Shown here one piece after another: positions 1 through 8,350 of a stretch of DNA of 64,000 nt. The notes beneath the pieces were generated by a model, which worked only from the letters and a program-made list of their open reading frames with translations, ran no database searches and was not told where the DNA came from. Where the stretch lies: the NCBI GenBank assembly GCA_021846985.1, contig JAJZVX010000002.1, positions 124,001 to 188,000 of the forward strand, given 5' to 3'. Numbering within the stretch: the stretch's first letter is position 1; every line of letters starts with the position of its first letter. Source of the stretch: Acidobacteriota bacterium. GTDB taxonomy: Bacteria > Acidobacteriota > Terriglobia > Terriglobales > Acidobacteriaceae. The position numbers and the translations under genes are program-made.

Positions 1-4
1 CCCG

Positions 5-574
5 TTATTGGGAGTCGATGGTTGAATCGCGCCGCGCGGCGGCGCCGGGATTTTCCAGCGAAGCGGTGGCCATGCGTTCCTGCCTGCGCCGCGCCACTTC
101 GGTTTCTCGATGCTGGCGGCGCAGCAGCGCATCGGCATAGCGCCGTTGTTCGTCTGCGGTCTCCGCAATCAGTTGCGGCACGCGCACGCGCTGGCCGTGG
201 TCGTCGATGGCCACAAACACCAGGTAAGCGCTGGCCACGTGCAGCATCAGGCCGGTGAGCGGATGCTCCACCCACACCTTCACGCCCACTTCGATCGAGG
301 TGGTGAAGGCGCGGTTCACGCTGGATTTGAGGATCAGCAGATCGCCCACATGCACGGGGCGGATAAAGTCGATGTGATCCATGGCCGCCGTCACCACATG
401 GGTGCGGGCATGGCGAAAGGCCGCCAGCGCGCCGGTCAGGTCGATGAAGTGCATCAGCCGGCCGCCGAGAAGGTTGCCCAGAACGTTGGCGTCGTTGGGC
501 AGGATGATCTCGGTCATCTCCGACTGCGTGCTGGCCACGCTGCGGGCCTGGGGATTGATTTCCGGGGTGGACAT
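5..574 (-). CDS. acyl-CoA thioesterase (hotdog fold)
   Basis: Probable cytosolic acyl-CoA thioesterase that hydrolyses acyl-CoA to free acid and CoA, 189 residues. The N-terminal part carries the hotdog-family pattern (PNDANVLGNLLGGRLMHFID), followed by a strand with the MDHIDFIRPVHVGD motif seen in the YciA/BFIT-type thioesterases. The reading frame stays open far upstream, but that part overlaps the opposite-strand TPR gene, so the ATG at 574 (MSTPEIN) is chosen; it gives a normal single-hotdog length. The C-terminal 35 residues are Arg-rich and probably a family-variable tail. The stop codon lies at the very edge of the window, so the next gene downstream is unseen. The substrate chain length cannot be read from the sequence. 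Confidence 0.85.
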   Translation of the reverse strand: MSTPEINPQARSVASTQSEMTEIILPNDANVLGNLLGGRLMHFIDLTGALAAFRHARTHVVTAAMDHIDFIRPVHVGDLLILKSSVNRAFTTSIEVGVKVWVEHPLTGLMLHVASAYLVFVAIDDHGQRVRVPQLIAETADEQRRYADALLRRQHRETEVARRRQERMATASLENPGAAARRDSTIDSQ

Positions 575-733
575 GGGGCGGATGCTCCGTTCAAGAAGGC
601 GCGCCGGCAGACGCCAGAAACTCCCGCTAGAATGAAGCCTGGGGGCTGGCTGGCCGGAACCTCCAATTCCAGTTTCGGCAATTGCCGCCAAATAAGCAAA
701 TCGAACCAGGCGGCAAGGCCGCAGGCAGGCAGG

Positions 734-1045
734 ATGGACAAGATCGCTGCATTGAAAGAGATTTTGGCGCAGGATGCAGGCAACCCGCTGGCGCGCTACG
801 GGCTGGCGATGGAACTGGCCAGCCAGGGCCAGACCGGGGCCGCGCTGGAAGAGTTCGACCGGCTGCTGGCGGCCCATCCGCAGTATGTCGCCGGCTATTT
901 TATGTCGGCGCAAACCCTGGCCCAGGCCGGCCGCGGCGCGGAGGCCAGGGAACGGTTGAAGGCCGGCATCCGGCAGGCGGCCCAAAGCGGAAACCATCAC
1001 GCGCAGAGCGAGATGCAGGCCATGCTGGATGAGATGGAAGACTAG
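734..1045 (+). CDS. small TPR-repeat protein
   Basis: A 103-residue soluble protein made of tetratricopeptide-like helix pairs: one unit around residues 15-47 (NPLARYGLAMELASQGQ, then ALEEFDRLLAAHP) and a second around 48-85. It has no signal peptide, so it is probably cytosolic and acts through protein-protein contacts; no partner can be named. The frame is open upstream, but the ATG at 734 is preceded by a purine-rich AGGCAGG stretch and the upstream part overlaps the divergent thioesterase gene. The family call is fairly safe because the spacing of small and aromatic residues fits TPR; the function is unknown. Confidence 0.75.
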   Translation: MDKIAALKEILAQDAGNPLARYGLAMELASQGQTGAALEEFDRLLAAHPQYVAGYFMSAQTLAQAGRGAEARERLKAGIRQAAQSGNHHAQSEMQAMLDEMED

Positions 1046-1151
1046 CGCCGCGCGCTTGCGCTTGCCGTTTCAGGAATTTTTATTGCCCAAACGCGCCCGC
1101 GCCTGGCTGGCAGATAGACCCCGGGCAGGGAATCGCGTCTAAACTAGGGAT

Positions 1152-2144
1152 ATGGTTAAGTATTCCATCGTGGTTCCGTTTAATAACGAAGAGGAAAACG
1201 TTACTGTTTTATATGCTCGATTAAAACAAGTCATGGAACAGGTGGGTGAAGAGTTTGAGTTGGTGCTCGTGGACGATGGCTCCAACGACCGCACCTACCG
1301 CTTGCTGGAAGAGATTGCGGCCGTGGACAGCCGCGTGCTGGTGGTGAAGCTGCGCAGAAATTTCGGGCAGACCTCCGCGCTGGCGGCCGGATTCGACCAT
1401 GCCTCCGGCGAGTTTATCCTGGCCATGGACGGCGATCTGCAGCACGACCCGAACGACATACCGGCCTTCATTGAGAAACTGGAAGAAGGGTATGAGGTGG
1501 TCTCCGGATGGCGCAAGCGGCGCATCGACAATCTGCTGCTGCGGCGCATTCCGTCACTCTGCGCCAACTGGCTCATGGCGCGCTTCTCCGGAGTGCCCCT
1601 GCACGATTTCGGCACCACCTTCAAGGCCTACCGGCGGGAAATCATCCAGAGCATTCCGCTCTACGGGCAGATGCACCGCTTCATCCCCGCGCTGGCCAGT
1701 TGGTATGGGGCGTCGATCTGCGAAATTCCAATCCGCAATTTTAACCGCGAACGGGGCAAGAGCCACTATGGCATCGGCCGGACGGTGGGCGTCTTCTTTG
1801 ACCTGCTCACCATCCGCTTTCTGCTCCGCTATATGAGCCGGCCGCTGCATTTTTTCGGCAGCCTCGGCGTCGTAGGAATCTTTCTTGGCAGCGCCATCTC
1901 GGCATTTCTGGCCGGCTTGAAAATCCTCCATCCGCACGCCAGCGTCATGGCGCTGCACGGCCCGCTCTTGCTGGTGGGCGCGGTGCTGATTGTGGTGGGC
2001 ATTCAGTTGCTGGCCGTGGGCCTGCTCGGCGAACTGCAGGTGCGGCATTACTTCAGCAGCGCCAAGCAGCCCATGCCCTATGCCATTGAGCGCATTGTGC
2101 GGCTGCGGGCCTCGCAGGATCGAAGCCTCTTTCCCAACCACTGA
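1152..2144 (+). CDS. GT2 glycosyltransferase, polyprenyl-phosphate type
   Basis: Family 2 glycosyltransferase of the GtrB/DPM1-like type, 330 residues. The N-terminal GT-A domain shows VVPFNNEEENV, VLVDDGSNDRT and the metal-binding DGDLQHDP motif (near residue 97). The C-terminal third has two hydrophobic segments (about 235-258 and 270-295), the usual architecture of enzymes that move a sugar from a nucleotide donor to undecaprenyl phosphate at the inner membrane face. The product is used for glycan or O-antigen modification, but the sugar cannot be predicted. ATG start with AGGGAT just upstream. No other cell-wall genes adjoin it; the neighbour downstream is convergent. Confidence 0.88.
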   Translation: MVKYSIVVPFNNEEENVTVLYARLKQVMEQVGEEFELVLVDDGSNDRTYRLLEEIAAVDSRVLVVKLRRNFGQTSALAAGFDHASGEFILAMDGDLQHDPNDIPAFIEKLEEGYEVVSGWRKRRIDNLLLRRIPSLCANWLMARFSGVPLHDFGTTFKAYRREIIQSIPLYGQMHRFIPALASWYGASICEIPIRNFNRERGKSHYGIGRTVGVFFDLLTIRFLLRYMSRPLHFFGSLGVVGIFLGSAISAFLAGLKILHPHASVMALHGPLLLVGAVLIVVGIQLLAVGLLGELQVRHYFSSAKQPMPYAIERIVRLRASQDRSLFPNH

Positions 2145-2249
2145 AAATGCGCACCGCGGACACTCCATGACCAGAACAAGGGAGCACCCCCCGGGCCGGC
2201 CCCCAGACAGGCCGCCCGCGGCGCGGCCAAAATGCGCCATGGCGGCCTC

Positions 2250-3890
2250 TCAAAAGTCCACGTGCGCCCGCACCGAGCCCACCCAGGCCGGCCCGCGGTC
2301 GCGGTTGTAGCCCGGGTTGTCGATGTGCTGCACGTCCACGGCATAGTACAGCCCTCGCCACGCATGCCAGTTGTAGTAGCTCTCCACAATGGTTTCGCGC
2401 CCGTAGTTCAGGTTGCCGTCGCCCAGCAGAAAACCCAGCCCGCCATAGTGCAGATAGTTCTGATGGTCGCGCTTGATGGCGTTCGTCACCATCGCCAGCC
2501 CAACCTTGTCCACCGGCCTGTGCCAGCACGCGCCGGAGTAATCGGCGCCCGCCTCCACCGTCTGATCCACCTCCGTGTACGCAAACGACTCGTGCTGGCC
2601 TTCGTTCCATCCAAAGCGCCCAAACACGCGCAGATGGTCCGTCGCCTCCTGCTCGAAGTTGTATCCGAAACCGTACTTCAGCGCCCCGTAGTGTTCATGC
2701 AGCGTGATGGTGGGCACCGTCACTCCGTAGCGCGCATGGTCTGACCCGTCCAGAAACGCCTGCACCGCCTCCCGGTAGTCGCCCATGTGCGCGTTGTTGG
2801 CATAGAACAGCACGCGCTCGGCTCCGCCGCGCCCCTTCACAAAACTGTGCCGCAGCTCAAACTCGCCGTTCTGGCCGTGCGCGCGGCTGAAGGCCCAGTC
2901 CAGATCGATGCCGTTGGCCACCGTCGGCATGGCAAAGATTCCGTAGCGCAGGCTCCAGGCGCGTTCGTCGTACTCCACCATCCCGCCCACCGTGTAGCCG
3001 CGCGTGTCCGCCGCGTAATCCCACGCCCCGTTGTTGTCCACCGTCCAGTTCATGAACTGCAGGTGGCTGTCCGAGCCTGGACCGTTCACATCGAAGAAAT
3101 CCGGCAGCGTCATCTTGCCCCCGCGAATCTCGATCCGCCGCGCCGGCACGGCCGTGGCCACGCTGAACGGCCCCGCCTCCTGGCTTACCATTTTGTCCGT
3201 CAGACCCAACACCTGGTGAAAGCCGTAGCGCGCCAGATAGGGCACCGTGCTCAGCGTAGGATTGCGCACCACGTCCAGGTTCGTGAATCCTGCCAGTCCC
3301 AGCGCCTGACTCAGCCCGCGTCCCCCCGTGCTCTCAATGTCCAGAATCAGCTCGGTGTTGTAGCGCGCCGAGCGCGTCGCCCGCACCGCCATGTACAGCG
3401 TGCCCACCAGCGAGGTCTTGTACGACGCGGAATTGCGAAAGCTATTCGTCCCCTGGTAGAGCGAGTGGAAGGGCAGACGGCCCTGGTAGATAATGTTGGC
3501 CTGGCCGGAAACCCACCAGCCGATCCCTTCCGGGTGCGGCGCCATGGTCAGGGCGGCCGCGCCTTGCTCTTCCTCGCTTTGCCCCCGGTCTTCCGAGGAG
3601 GGGATGTCCGCGCCCCGCTGCGCATAGCCGAAAAAAGAGAGTCCAGGCGTCACCTGCGCCACGCCCAGCTCCGACTGCAGCTGGGGCTGCGGCGCGGAGG
3701 GCAGCGAATCGTCCGCGGCCGCGCGCGGCGCTTGCGCGCGCGCTCCGCCCGGCGCCAGCAGCAGGGCCGGCAGCGCGAAGAGGCAGGGAATGGAGAGAGC
3801 GGCGCCCAGCCGCCGGAAAAGAAGAAAGCCAGGCGGGGGAAATCTGCGCAGGGGCGGGTTGGGATGGAAGAACGCGTTACAATAAATCAT
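2250..3890 (-). CDS. OprB-type carbohydrate porin
   Basis: Outer-membrane porin of the carbohydrate-selective OprB family, about 546 residues. After a positively charged N-terminus comes a hydrophobic export signal (LGAALSIPCLFALPALLLA) ending at a likely ARAQA cleavage site, then a long region of alternating polar and aromatic residues with the family landmarks GGKMTLPDFFDVN, YNWHAWRGLYYAVDVQHIDNPGYN near the C-terminus, and a terminal Phe typical of beta-barrels. The frame is open to 3905, but that ATG lies inside the palindromic control region and lacks a ribosome site; the ATG at 3890 has GGGGG a few bases upstream and is preferred. It is divergent from the FrmR/RcnR-like repressor, hinting at shared control. 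Confidence 0.85.
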   Translation of the reverse strand: MIYCNAFFHPNPPLRRFPPPGFLLFRRLGAALSIPCLFALPALLLAPGGARAQAPRAAADDSLPSAPQPQLQSELGVAQVTPGLSFFGYAQRGADIPSSEDRGQSEEEQGAAALTMAPHPEGIGWWVSGQANIIYQGRLPFHSLYQGTNSFRNSASYKTSLVGTLYMAVRATRSARYNTELILDIESTGGRGLSQALGLAGFTNLDVVRNPTLSTVPYLARYGFHQVLGLTDKMVSQEAGPFSVATAVPARRIEIRGGKMTLPDFFDVNGPGSDSHLQFMNWTVDNNGAWDYAADTRGYTVGGMVEYDERAWSLRYGIFAMPTVANGIDLDWAFSRAHGQNGEFELRHSFVKGRGGAERVLFYANNAHMGDYREAVQAFLDGSDHARYGVTVPTITLHEHYGALKYGFGYNFEQEATDHLRVFGRFGWNEGQHESFAYTEVDQTVEAGADYSGACWHRPVDKVGLAMVTNAIKRDHQNYLHYGGLGFLLGDGNLNYGRETIVESYYNWHAWRGLYYAVDVQHIDNPGYNRDRGPAWVGSVRAHVDF

Positions 3891-3894
3891 TAAG

Positions 3895-3935
3895 TATACC
3901 CCCATATGGTTTATACCATACCGGGGATGGGTATA
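3895..3935. promoter_or_regulatory. palindromic control region between porin and repressor
   Basis: The 62-bp gap between the porin and the FrmR/RcnR-like gene holds a perfect inverted repeat TATGGT-TTAT-ACCATA (3905-3920). It is framed by TATACCCCC (3895-3903) and GGGGATGGGTATA (3923-3935). Alternating A/T- and G/C-tracts with TATACCC/GGGTATA ends are the kind of sequence bound by RcnR/FrmR-type tetramers (established for that family). The minus strand also reads TATAAA within the palindrome, a possible -10 element for the porin. The operator role is inferred. Confidence 0.5.
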
Positions 3936-3952
3936 GGTGGGGAGAATCGTCC

Positions 3953-4225
3953 ATGCCTGACGCGGAACGGGAGAAACTTAAACAGATCCAGCGCCTGCGC
4001 AAACTTCGCGGACAACTCGACGCCTTCGAGCGCTCTCTGCTCGCCAGCGAGGACTGCGGCGGCCAACTTATGCTGCTGGCGGCCATCCGCGGCGGCGTCA
4101 ACGCCCTCATGGGCGAGGTGCTGGAAAACCACATTCGTTTTCACCTCTCCGACGGAGAGCGCGACCAAATTCCTCCCGCCCTTGCCGAGGATCTGATCGA
4201 TCTGGTGCGCGCCTATTTGAAATAG
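3953..4225 (+). CDS. FrmR/RcnR-type (CsoR family) transcriptional repressor
   Basis: All-helical CsoR/RcnR/FrmR-family repressor of 90 residues, the usual family length. Pro2, Cys35 and His60 are present, the residues that in FrmR react with formaldehyde or bind metal. His64 is also present (NHIRFH), which is a nickel/cobalt ligand in RcnR, whereas position 3 is Asp rather than the RcnR His. The C-terminus LIDLVRAYLK closely resembles FrmR. Such proteins are DNA-binding tetramers that release the operator when their ligand binds. The divergent partner is a porin rather than frmA or rcnA, so the ligand is uncertain: formaldehyde, or a transition metal such as Co, Ni or Zn. The ATG is fixed by the conserved Pro2. 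Confidence 0.85.
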   Translation: MPDAEREKLKQIQRLRKLRGQLDAFERSLLASEDCGGQLMLLAAIRGGVNALMGEVLENHIRFHLSDGERDQIPPALAEDLIDLVRAYLK

Positions 4226-4295
4226 GCCGCTGCCTCCATCTTAGTGCGCGCCCTTGACGGCGAGGATGAATTTTTGGTTGCGCGGCGTTCCCCGC

Positions 4296-4565
4296 CCTGC
4301 TCATGCGGCCAGGGCAAACGCATTTCAAATTGCGGGATGATTCTGTTTTGAAAGGGCACAACTTCAGTGGTGCCGCAGATAGATTCAGATGCATATCTCT
4401 GGCCTTCAGGCCCCGAGGGATGGGTTTTCATTCCCAAAACTTCCCCCCGAGGCTAAGGCCCATCCGTTTTTCGGGCCATCTTGCGGCACCACTGAAGTCG
4501 CGCCCTTTCAAAGTTGCTTCTGCCCGCGAATTGAAATTCAAATGCGTTTGTCCTGCTCATGCGGC
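4296..4565. repeat. long imperfect inverted repeat with flanking direct repeats
   Basis: A ~240-bp imperfect palindrome. The left arm (GGCAAACGCATTT..., then TTTTGAAAGGGCACAACTTC, AGTGGTGCCGCA, 4312-4378) is mirrored by the right arm (TGCGGCACCACT, GAAGTCGCGCCCTTTCAAA, ending AAATGCGTTTGTC, 4482-4552). The centre (4380-4480) holds smaller hairpins, such as GGCCC...GGGCC. The whole is bracketed by identical 14-bp direct repeats CCTGCTCATGCGGC at 4296-4309 and 4552-4565. It encodes no credible protein. A related half-element occurs at 19235-19310. It resembles a MITE or a REP/BIME-like dispersed element; the family is unidentified. Confidence 0.75.
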
Positions 4566-4640
4566 GGTTGCGCCCCCGCTCTTAGGTGTAATATGCATCT
4601 ATTGAGGAAGGTTTTTCCGCGGAGGCGCCCGGCGTTTCCG

Positions 4641-4657
4641 CCGGAAGCTGCTTCCGG
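4641..4657. promoter_or_regulatory. short perfect palindrome upstream of NifX-like gene
   Basis: CCGGAAG-CTG-CTTCCGG, a 7-bp perfect inverted repeat with a 3-base centre, lies about 30 bases before the ATG of the NifX-like gene. It could be an operator or a leader hairpin. A weak -10-like TAATAT sits at 4589-4594 with no convincing -35 at normal spacing. Confidence 0.3.
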
Positions 4658-4686
4658 AACTATTTTCAGGACTAGGAGTGAGAGGA

Positions 4687-5052
4687 ATGAAGATCGCAGT
4701 CGCAACCATGGATGGCGCCAGCGTGGCGCAGCATTTTGGCCAGAGCCGCGGCTTTCTCGTTTTCGATGTCGATGACACGGTGATCAAGGGCAGCGAGCTG
4801 CGCACCGCTTCTTCCACGCCGCATGACGCCGGCCTCTGCCATGGCCAGGCGCAGGGCGGGATGGCCGGCATGCTGGCCGGCTGCGAGGTGCTGCTGTGCG
4901 GCGGCATGGGCGCCGGCGCGGCCAACGCCATCCGCCAGCTCGGCCTGGATCCGTTCATCGTTCCCGGCGTGGCCTCTCCCCAGGAAGCCGTGACGCTCTT
5001 TCTCGAAGGCAAGGTCGATCCCGGCGCCGCCACCTGCAGTTGCCACCACTGA
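4687..5052 (+). CDS. NifX/NafY-like (dinitrogenase FeMo-cofactor biosynthesis fold) protein
   Basis: Small 121-residue protein of the Nitro_FeMo-Co (NifX/NifY/NifB C-terminal) fold. Landmarks are MKIAVATMDG at the start, the conserved HFG (VAQHFGQSRGFLVFDV), and a Gly-rich LLCGGMGAGAANAIRQLGLDP loop. Family members bind metal clusters, but most occur outside nitrogen fixation and have no known role. The C-terminus ends CSCHH, a plausible extra metal-binding tail. No nif genes are in the window. The frame is open to a GTG at 4678, but the ATG at 4687 has AGGAG at ideal spacing. A single-gene transcription unit is likely, since glnD is convergent downstream. Confidence 0.8.
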   Translation: MKIAVATMDGASVAQHFGQSRGFLVFDVDDTVIKGSELRTASSTPHDAGLCHGQAQGGMAGMLAGCEVLLCGGMGAGAANAIRQLGLDPFIVPGVASPQEAVTLFLEGKVDPGAATCSCHH

Positions 5053-5085
5053 GAGCCGCGCCGTGGCCCCGTCCGGCAGAGCGGT

Positions 5086-7695
5086 TTACGCGCCTGCCGG
5101 CGTGCGCAGCGTTTCAAGCGCTGCCATCATGTCCCGGGCCAGCGACTGCTGCGTTTCCGCGCTCAGCTTGGCACCGCCGCGGGTCAGGTAGAAGACGTCA
5201 ATCGCCGTATCGCCCTCGGTGTCGATCAGCGCTACCTCGACGTTGCAGCCGTGGTTGCTTAGCGTGAGCGCGATCTGGCGCAGCAGGCCCGGCACGTCCT
5301 GCGCCACCACCTGCAGCAGCGTCGAGTGGCTCGACGACTCCCCGTCGAACTCCAGCCGCGTCTCCACCTCGACCTTCAGATTGCTGGGATGGCTCATGTG
5401 GCTGCGCGCCTCCAGCAACTGCTCCACCGGCGTGCGCTGGGCCACTACTTCGTGCATGGACTCGAGAAAACGCTCCTTCTCGGTCGGGTTCAGCTCCAGC
5501 GTGCGGAAGACATCGGAAAAGTGGAAGCTGTCCACGATGATGCCGGCCTCGTTGGAGAAGGCGCCGGCCTTCACAATGTTCATGCCCCACGCCGCCAGAG
5601 CCCCCGCCACGTCCGCAAACAGCCGCTCGCGGTCCCGCGTGATTACCGTCAAGTCGAATAACTGGCGCGTCGGCCGCAGATCCAGCTGCACCGCGTCCTC
5701 GTCCAGGCGCAGCGACATCTGGAAGTGATTGCGAATCTGCTCCGGGAGCCGTGTTTGCAGGTAGCGTTGGGGCAGCCCTTCGAGAAACTGCCGCAGAATC
5801 TCATGCTGCGCCGGCGGCAGCATGGAGCGCAGGCGGTTCAGCAGCGTGGGGTCGATCGCCGAGTGGTAGCGCACCTCGTCCACGCTGCGATCCATGAAGT
5901 TCGAGGTGGCCATGTAGAACTGCCAGATGTTCTCCGCCTTCCACGGGGTCAGGGCATCGGGATTCACCGCCTTGATGTCCGCGAAGGTCATGATGGAAAG
6001 CATCTTCAGCAGCAGCGGATTGCCGATCTTTTCCGCGAAGGCGCGCACGTTTTCGTGGTCGAAGATGTCGCGGCGTAGCGCGTTCGACATCTCCAGGTGC
6101 ATGCGGATGAGCTTCAGAATCAGCTCGCGCTCTTCGTTGTCGAAGTCCAGCCGGGCGAGGAAGGCATCGGCCAGCTCCACGCTTTGTCCGGCGTGCTCGC
6201 CGGTGCGCCGCGCCTTGCCGGTATCGTGCAGCAGCATGGCCAGCAGGAACAGATCCAGCCGGTCGATTTCCGGCATCAGTTGCGCGAGGCGTTTTTCCTG
6301 TTCGTTGGAGGGTTGCCGCAGGCCATGCACGTTGTCAATGCACAGGAAGGTGTGTTCGTCCACCGTGTAGCGGTGATAGGTGTCGCGGATCACCAGCGCG
6401 TCGATGCCGTGAAACTCCGGAATCAGCATCTCCAGCACGCCCAGCGCGTGCATGGTGCGCAGCGCGTGGGCGGCGTGCGGCCCGATCAGCACCTCGCGCA
6501 GCGCGTTCCACAGATAGGGCCCCTCGGGAATGTGAATGGCCAGCGCCGGCAGCGCGTCGGTGATGCGGTCTTCGGCGGCTTGCGACAGCGTGTAGCCGTG
6601 CGTGGCCATGAGTGAGAAGATGTGGAGGATGGCGCTGGTGTCGCTGAACTGCGCCCCGGGCACAATGTCGATGCGGCCCTGGTCGAGCACGAAGTCGGTG
6701 CCCGCGATGGGCGTGCGCCGCCGCCGGAACTGGCGATAGAAGCTTACCGGAGCCGGCAGGTGCTCCATCAGCAGCGCCGCGCGCCGGTACACCACGCGCG
6801 CGTGGCGATAGTAGGTGCGCATCCAGTAGGCCGGGTCCGCCGTCCCCCGCGTCTCCAGCCCGATGGATCGCGCGGCGGCCTCGTCCTGCGATTGCCAGTC
6901 CAGCGCGTTGTCGTCGCGGCCGTGGCGGAAGTGCAGAAAACAGCGCGCCGCGGCGAGAAAGTCGAAGGCTGCCTCGGCGTCGCCGCGCGCGCTCTGGAAG
7001 ACGCCCCCGCGCTGCCGCGGCCACTCCTTGGCTTGCTTCAGATGGAAGAGCAGCGCAAACCAGACGGCCAGGTGGTAGTCGCGCAATCCGCCGGGACAAT
7101 CCTTGAGGTTGGGCTCCAGATGGAAGATGGTGTTGCCGAACTTGGCATGGCGCGCTCGCGCGATCTCGCCCAGCTTCTGCGTGATCGCGTTCCACTCGCT
7201 CAGCACCAGGCCCGGGAGCACGCTCTGGTGAAGCTGCTGGTAGAGGGGAAACTGACCGGCCAGAAAGCGGCGGTCGAGCGTGGCCAGGGTGAACTCGAGG
7301 TTGTCGGGATCGAAGCGCCCGGCCTCTTTGACGGTTCGCGAGCAGGGGCTTGCGCGCAGACCGATGTCCCACATGCCCTGGATGATCGTCCGCACCGGCT
7401 CGCGCGACTGCTCCTCGGTTTTCTCGTCGGCGAAGGCAAAGAGCACGTCGATGTCGGAGAAGGGGAAGAGATCTTTGCGTCCGTAGCCGCCTAGCGCCAG
7501 CAGGCTCACATTCAGAGCGGCATGGCCGGCAAACGCCCGCCGCCACATCTCGATCAGAATGCGGTCCACCACCGCCGAGCGCCGCCGGATCGCGGCCGTG
7601 CCGTCCCCGGTGCGCTCGTAGGTCTGGCGCACCAGCGCCATCTCCCGCGTATATTGCTCCCGAAGATCGTCAACTGCCAAGGCGACTGGATCCAT
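5086..7695 (-). CDS. glnD: [protein-PII] uridylyltransferase / uridylyl-removing enzyme
   Basis: GlnD, the bifunctional nitrogen sensor that uridylylates PII when glutamine is low and de-uridylylates it when glutamine is high; about 869 residues, normal for the family. The nucleotidyltransferase domain shows [18 protein letters not shown] (Gly69-Gly70; catalytic Asp81 and Asp83). A central HD hydrolase domain has [14 protein letters not shown] near residue 490. Two C-terminal ACT domains start near 680 and 788 and would sense glutamine. The ATG at 7695 is taken; a TTG at 7716 is an alternative. Downstream of amtB-glnK on the same strand, so it may be co-transcribed, although a 243-bp gap separates it from glnK. 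Both PII proteins nearby keep the target Tyr51. Confidence 0.95.
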   Translation of the reverse strand: MDPVALAVDDLREQYTREMALVRQTYERTGDGTAAIRRRSAVVDRILIEMWRRAFAGHAALNVSLLALGGYGRKDLFPFSDIDVLFAFADEKTEEQSREPVRTIIQGMWDIGLRASPCSRTVKEAGRFDPDNLEFTLATLDRRFLAGQFPLYQQLHQSVLPGLVLSEWNAITQKLGEIARARHAKFGNTIFHLEPNLKDCPGGLRDYHLAVWFALLFHLKQAKEWPRQRGGVFQSARGDAEAAFDFLAAARCFLHFRHGRDDNALDWQSQDEAAARSIGLETRGTADPAYWMRTYYRHARVVYRRAALLMEHLPAPVSFYRQFRRRRTPIAGTDFVLDQGRIDIVPGAQFSDTSAILHIFSLMATHGYTLSQAAEDRITDALPALAIHIPEGPYLWNALREVLIGPHAAHALRTMHALGVLEMLIPEFHGIDALVIRDTYHRYTVDEHTFLCIDNVHGLRQPSNEQEKRLAQLMPEIDRLDLFLLAMLLHDTGKARRTGEHAGQSVELADAFLARLDFDNEERELILKLIRMHLEMSNALRRDIFDHENVRAFAEKIGNPLLLKMLSIMTFADIKAVNPDALTPWKAENIWQFYMATSNFMDRSVDEVRYHSAIDPTLLNRLRSMLPPAQHEILRQFLEGLPQRYLQTRLPEQIRNHFQMSLRLDEDAVQLDLRPTRQLFDLTVITRDRERLFADVAGALAAWGMNIVKAGAFSNEAGIIVDSFHFSDVFRTLELNPTEKERFLESMHEVVAQRTPVEQLLEARSHMSHPSNLKVEVETRLEFDGESSSHSTLLQVVAQDVPGLLRQIALTLSNHGCNVEVALIDTEGDTAIDVFYLTRGGAKLSAETQQSLARDMMAALETLRTPAGA

Positions 7696-7938
7696 AAAGT
7701 TTGCGTGTGACTGCAATTAAGACAGCCCTGCTGCGGCAAGGAAAAGATTGTTATCAGCATATGCGATCTTGCGGCCAATGCGTATCTTTTGCCGTGCGCG
7801 GGTGCATGCCTCGTTCGTCCGGTTGTCTTCCCTGGCCCCGCCCTGCGCCCTTCGGGCCTGCGCCGCGTGTGTGCGCTGGGCGGAAGCGCCGTTGCCCGCC
7901 GCGCCGCCGGCTGCATCCCGCCCTTGCGCCCTGCCTTG

Positions 7939-8301
<363 letters not shown>

Positions 8302-8350
8302 CTATCAGGCGGAAGGCCGTGATGGCCCTCCCGCCCGCTTTCTCGTCATC

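Noticed and set aside
2053-2610. long minus-strand open frames overlapping the GT2 and porin genes
   Set aside because: They are antisense or out-of-frame shadows with Arg/Gly/Ala-rich sequence lacking any family signature; such open frames are expected at this GC content.
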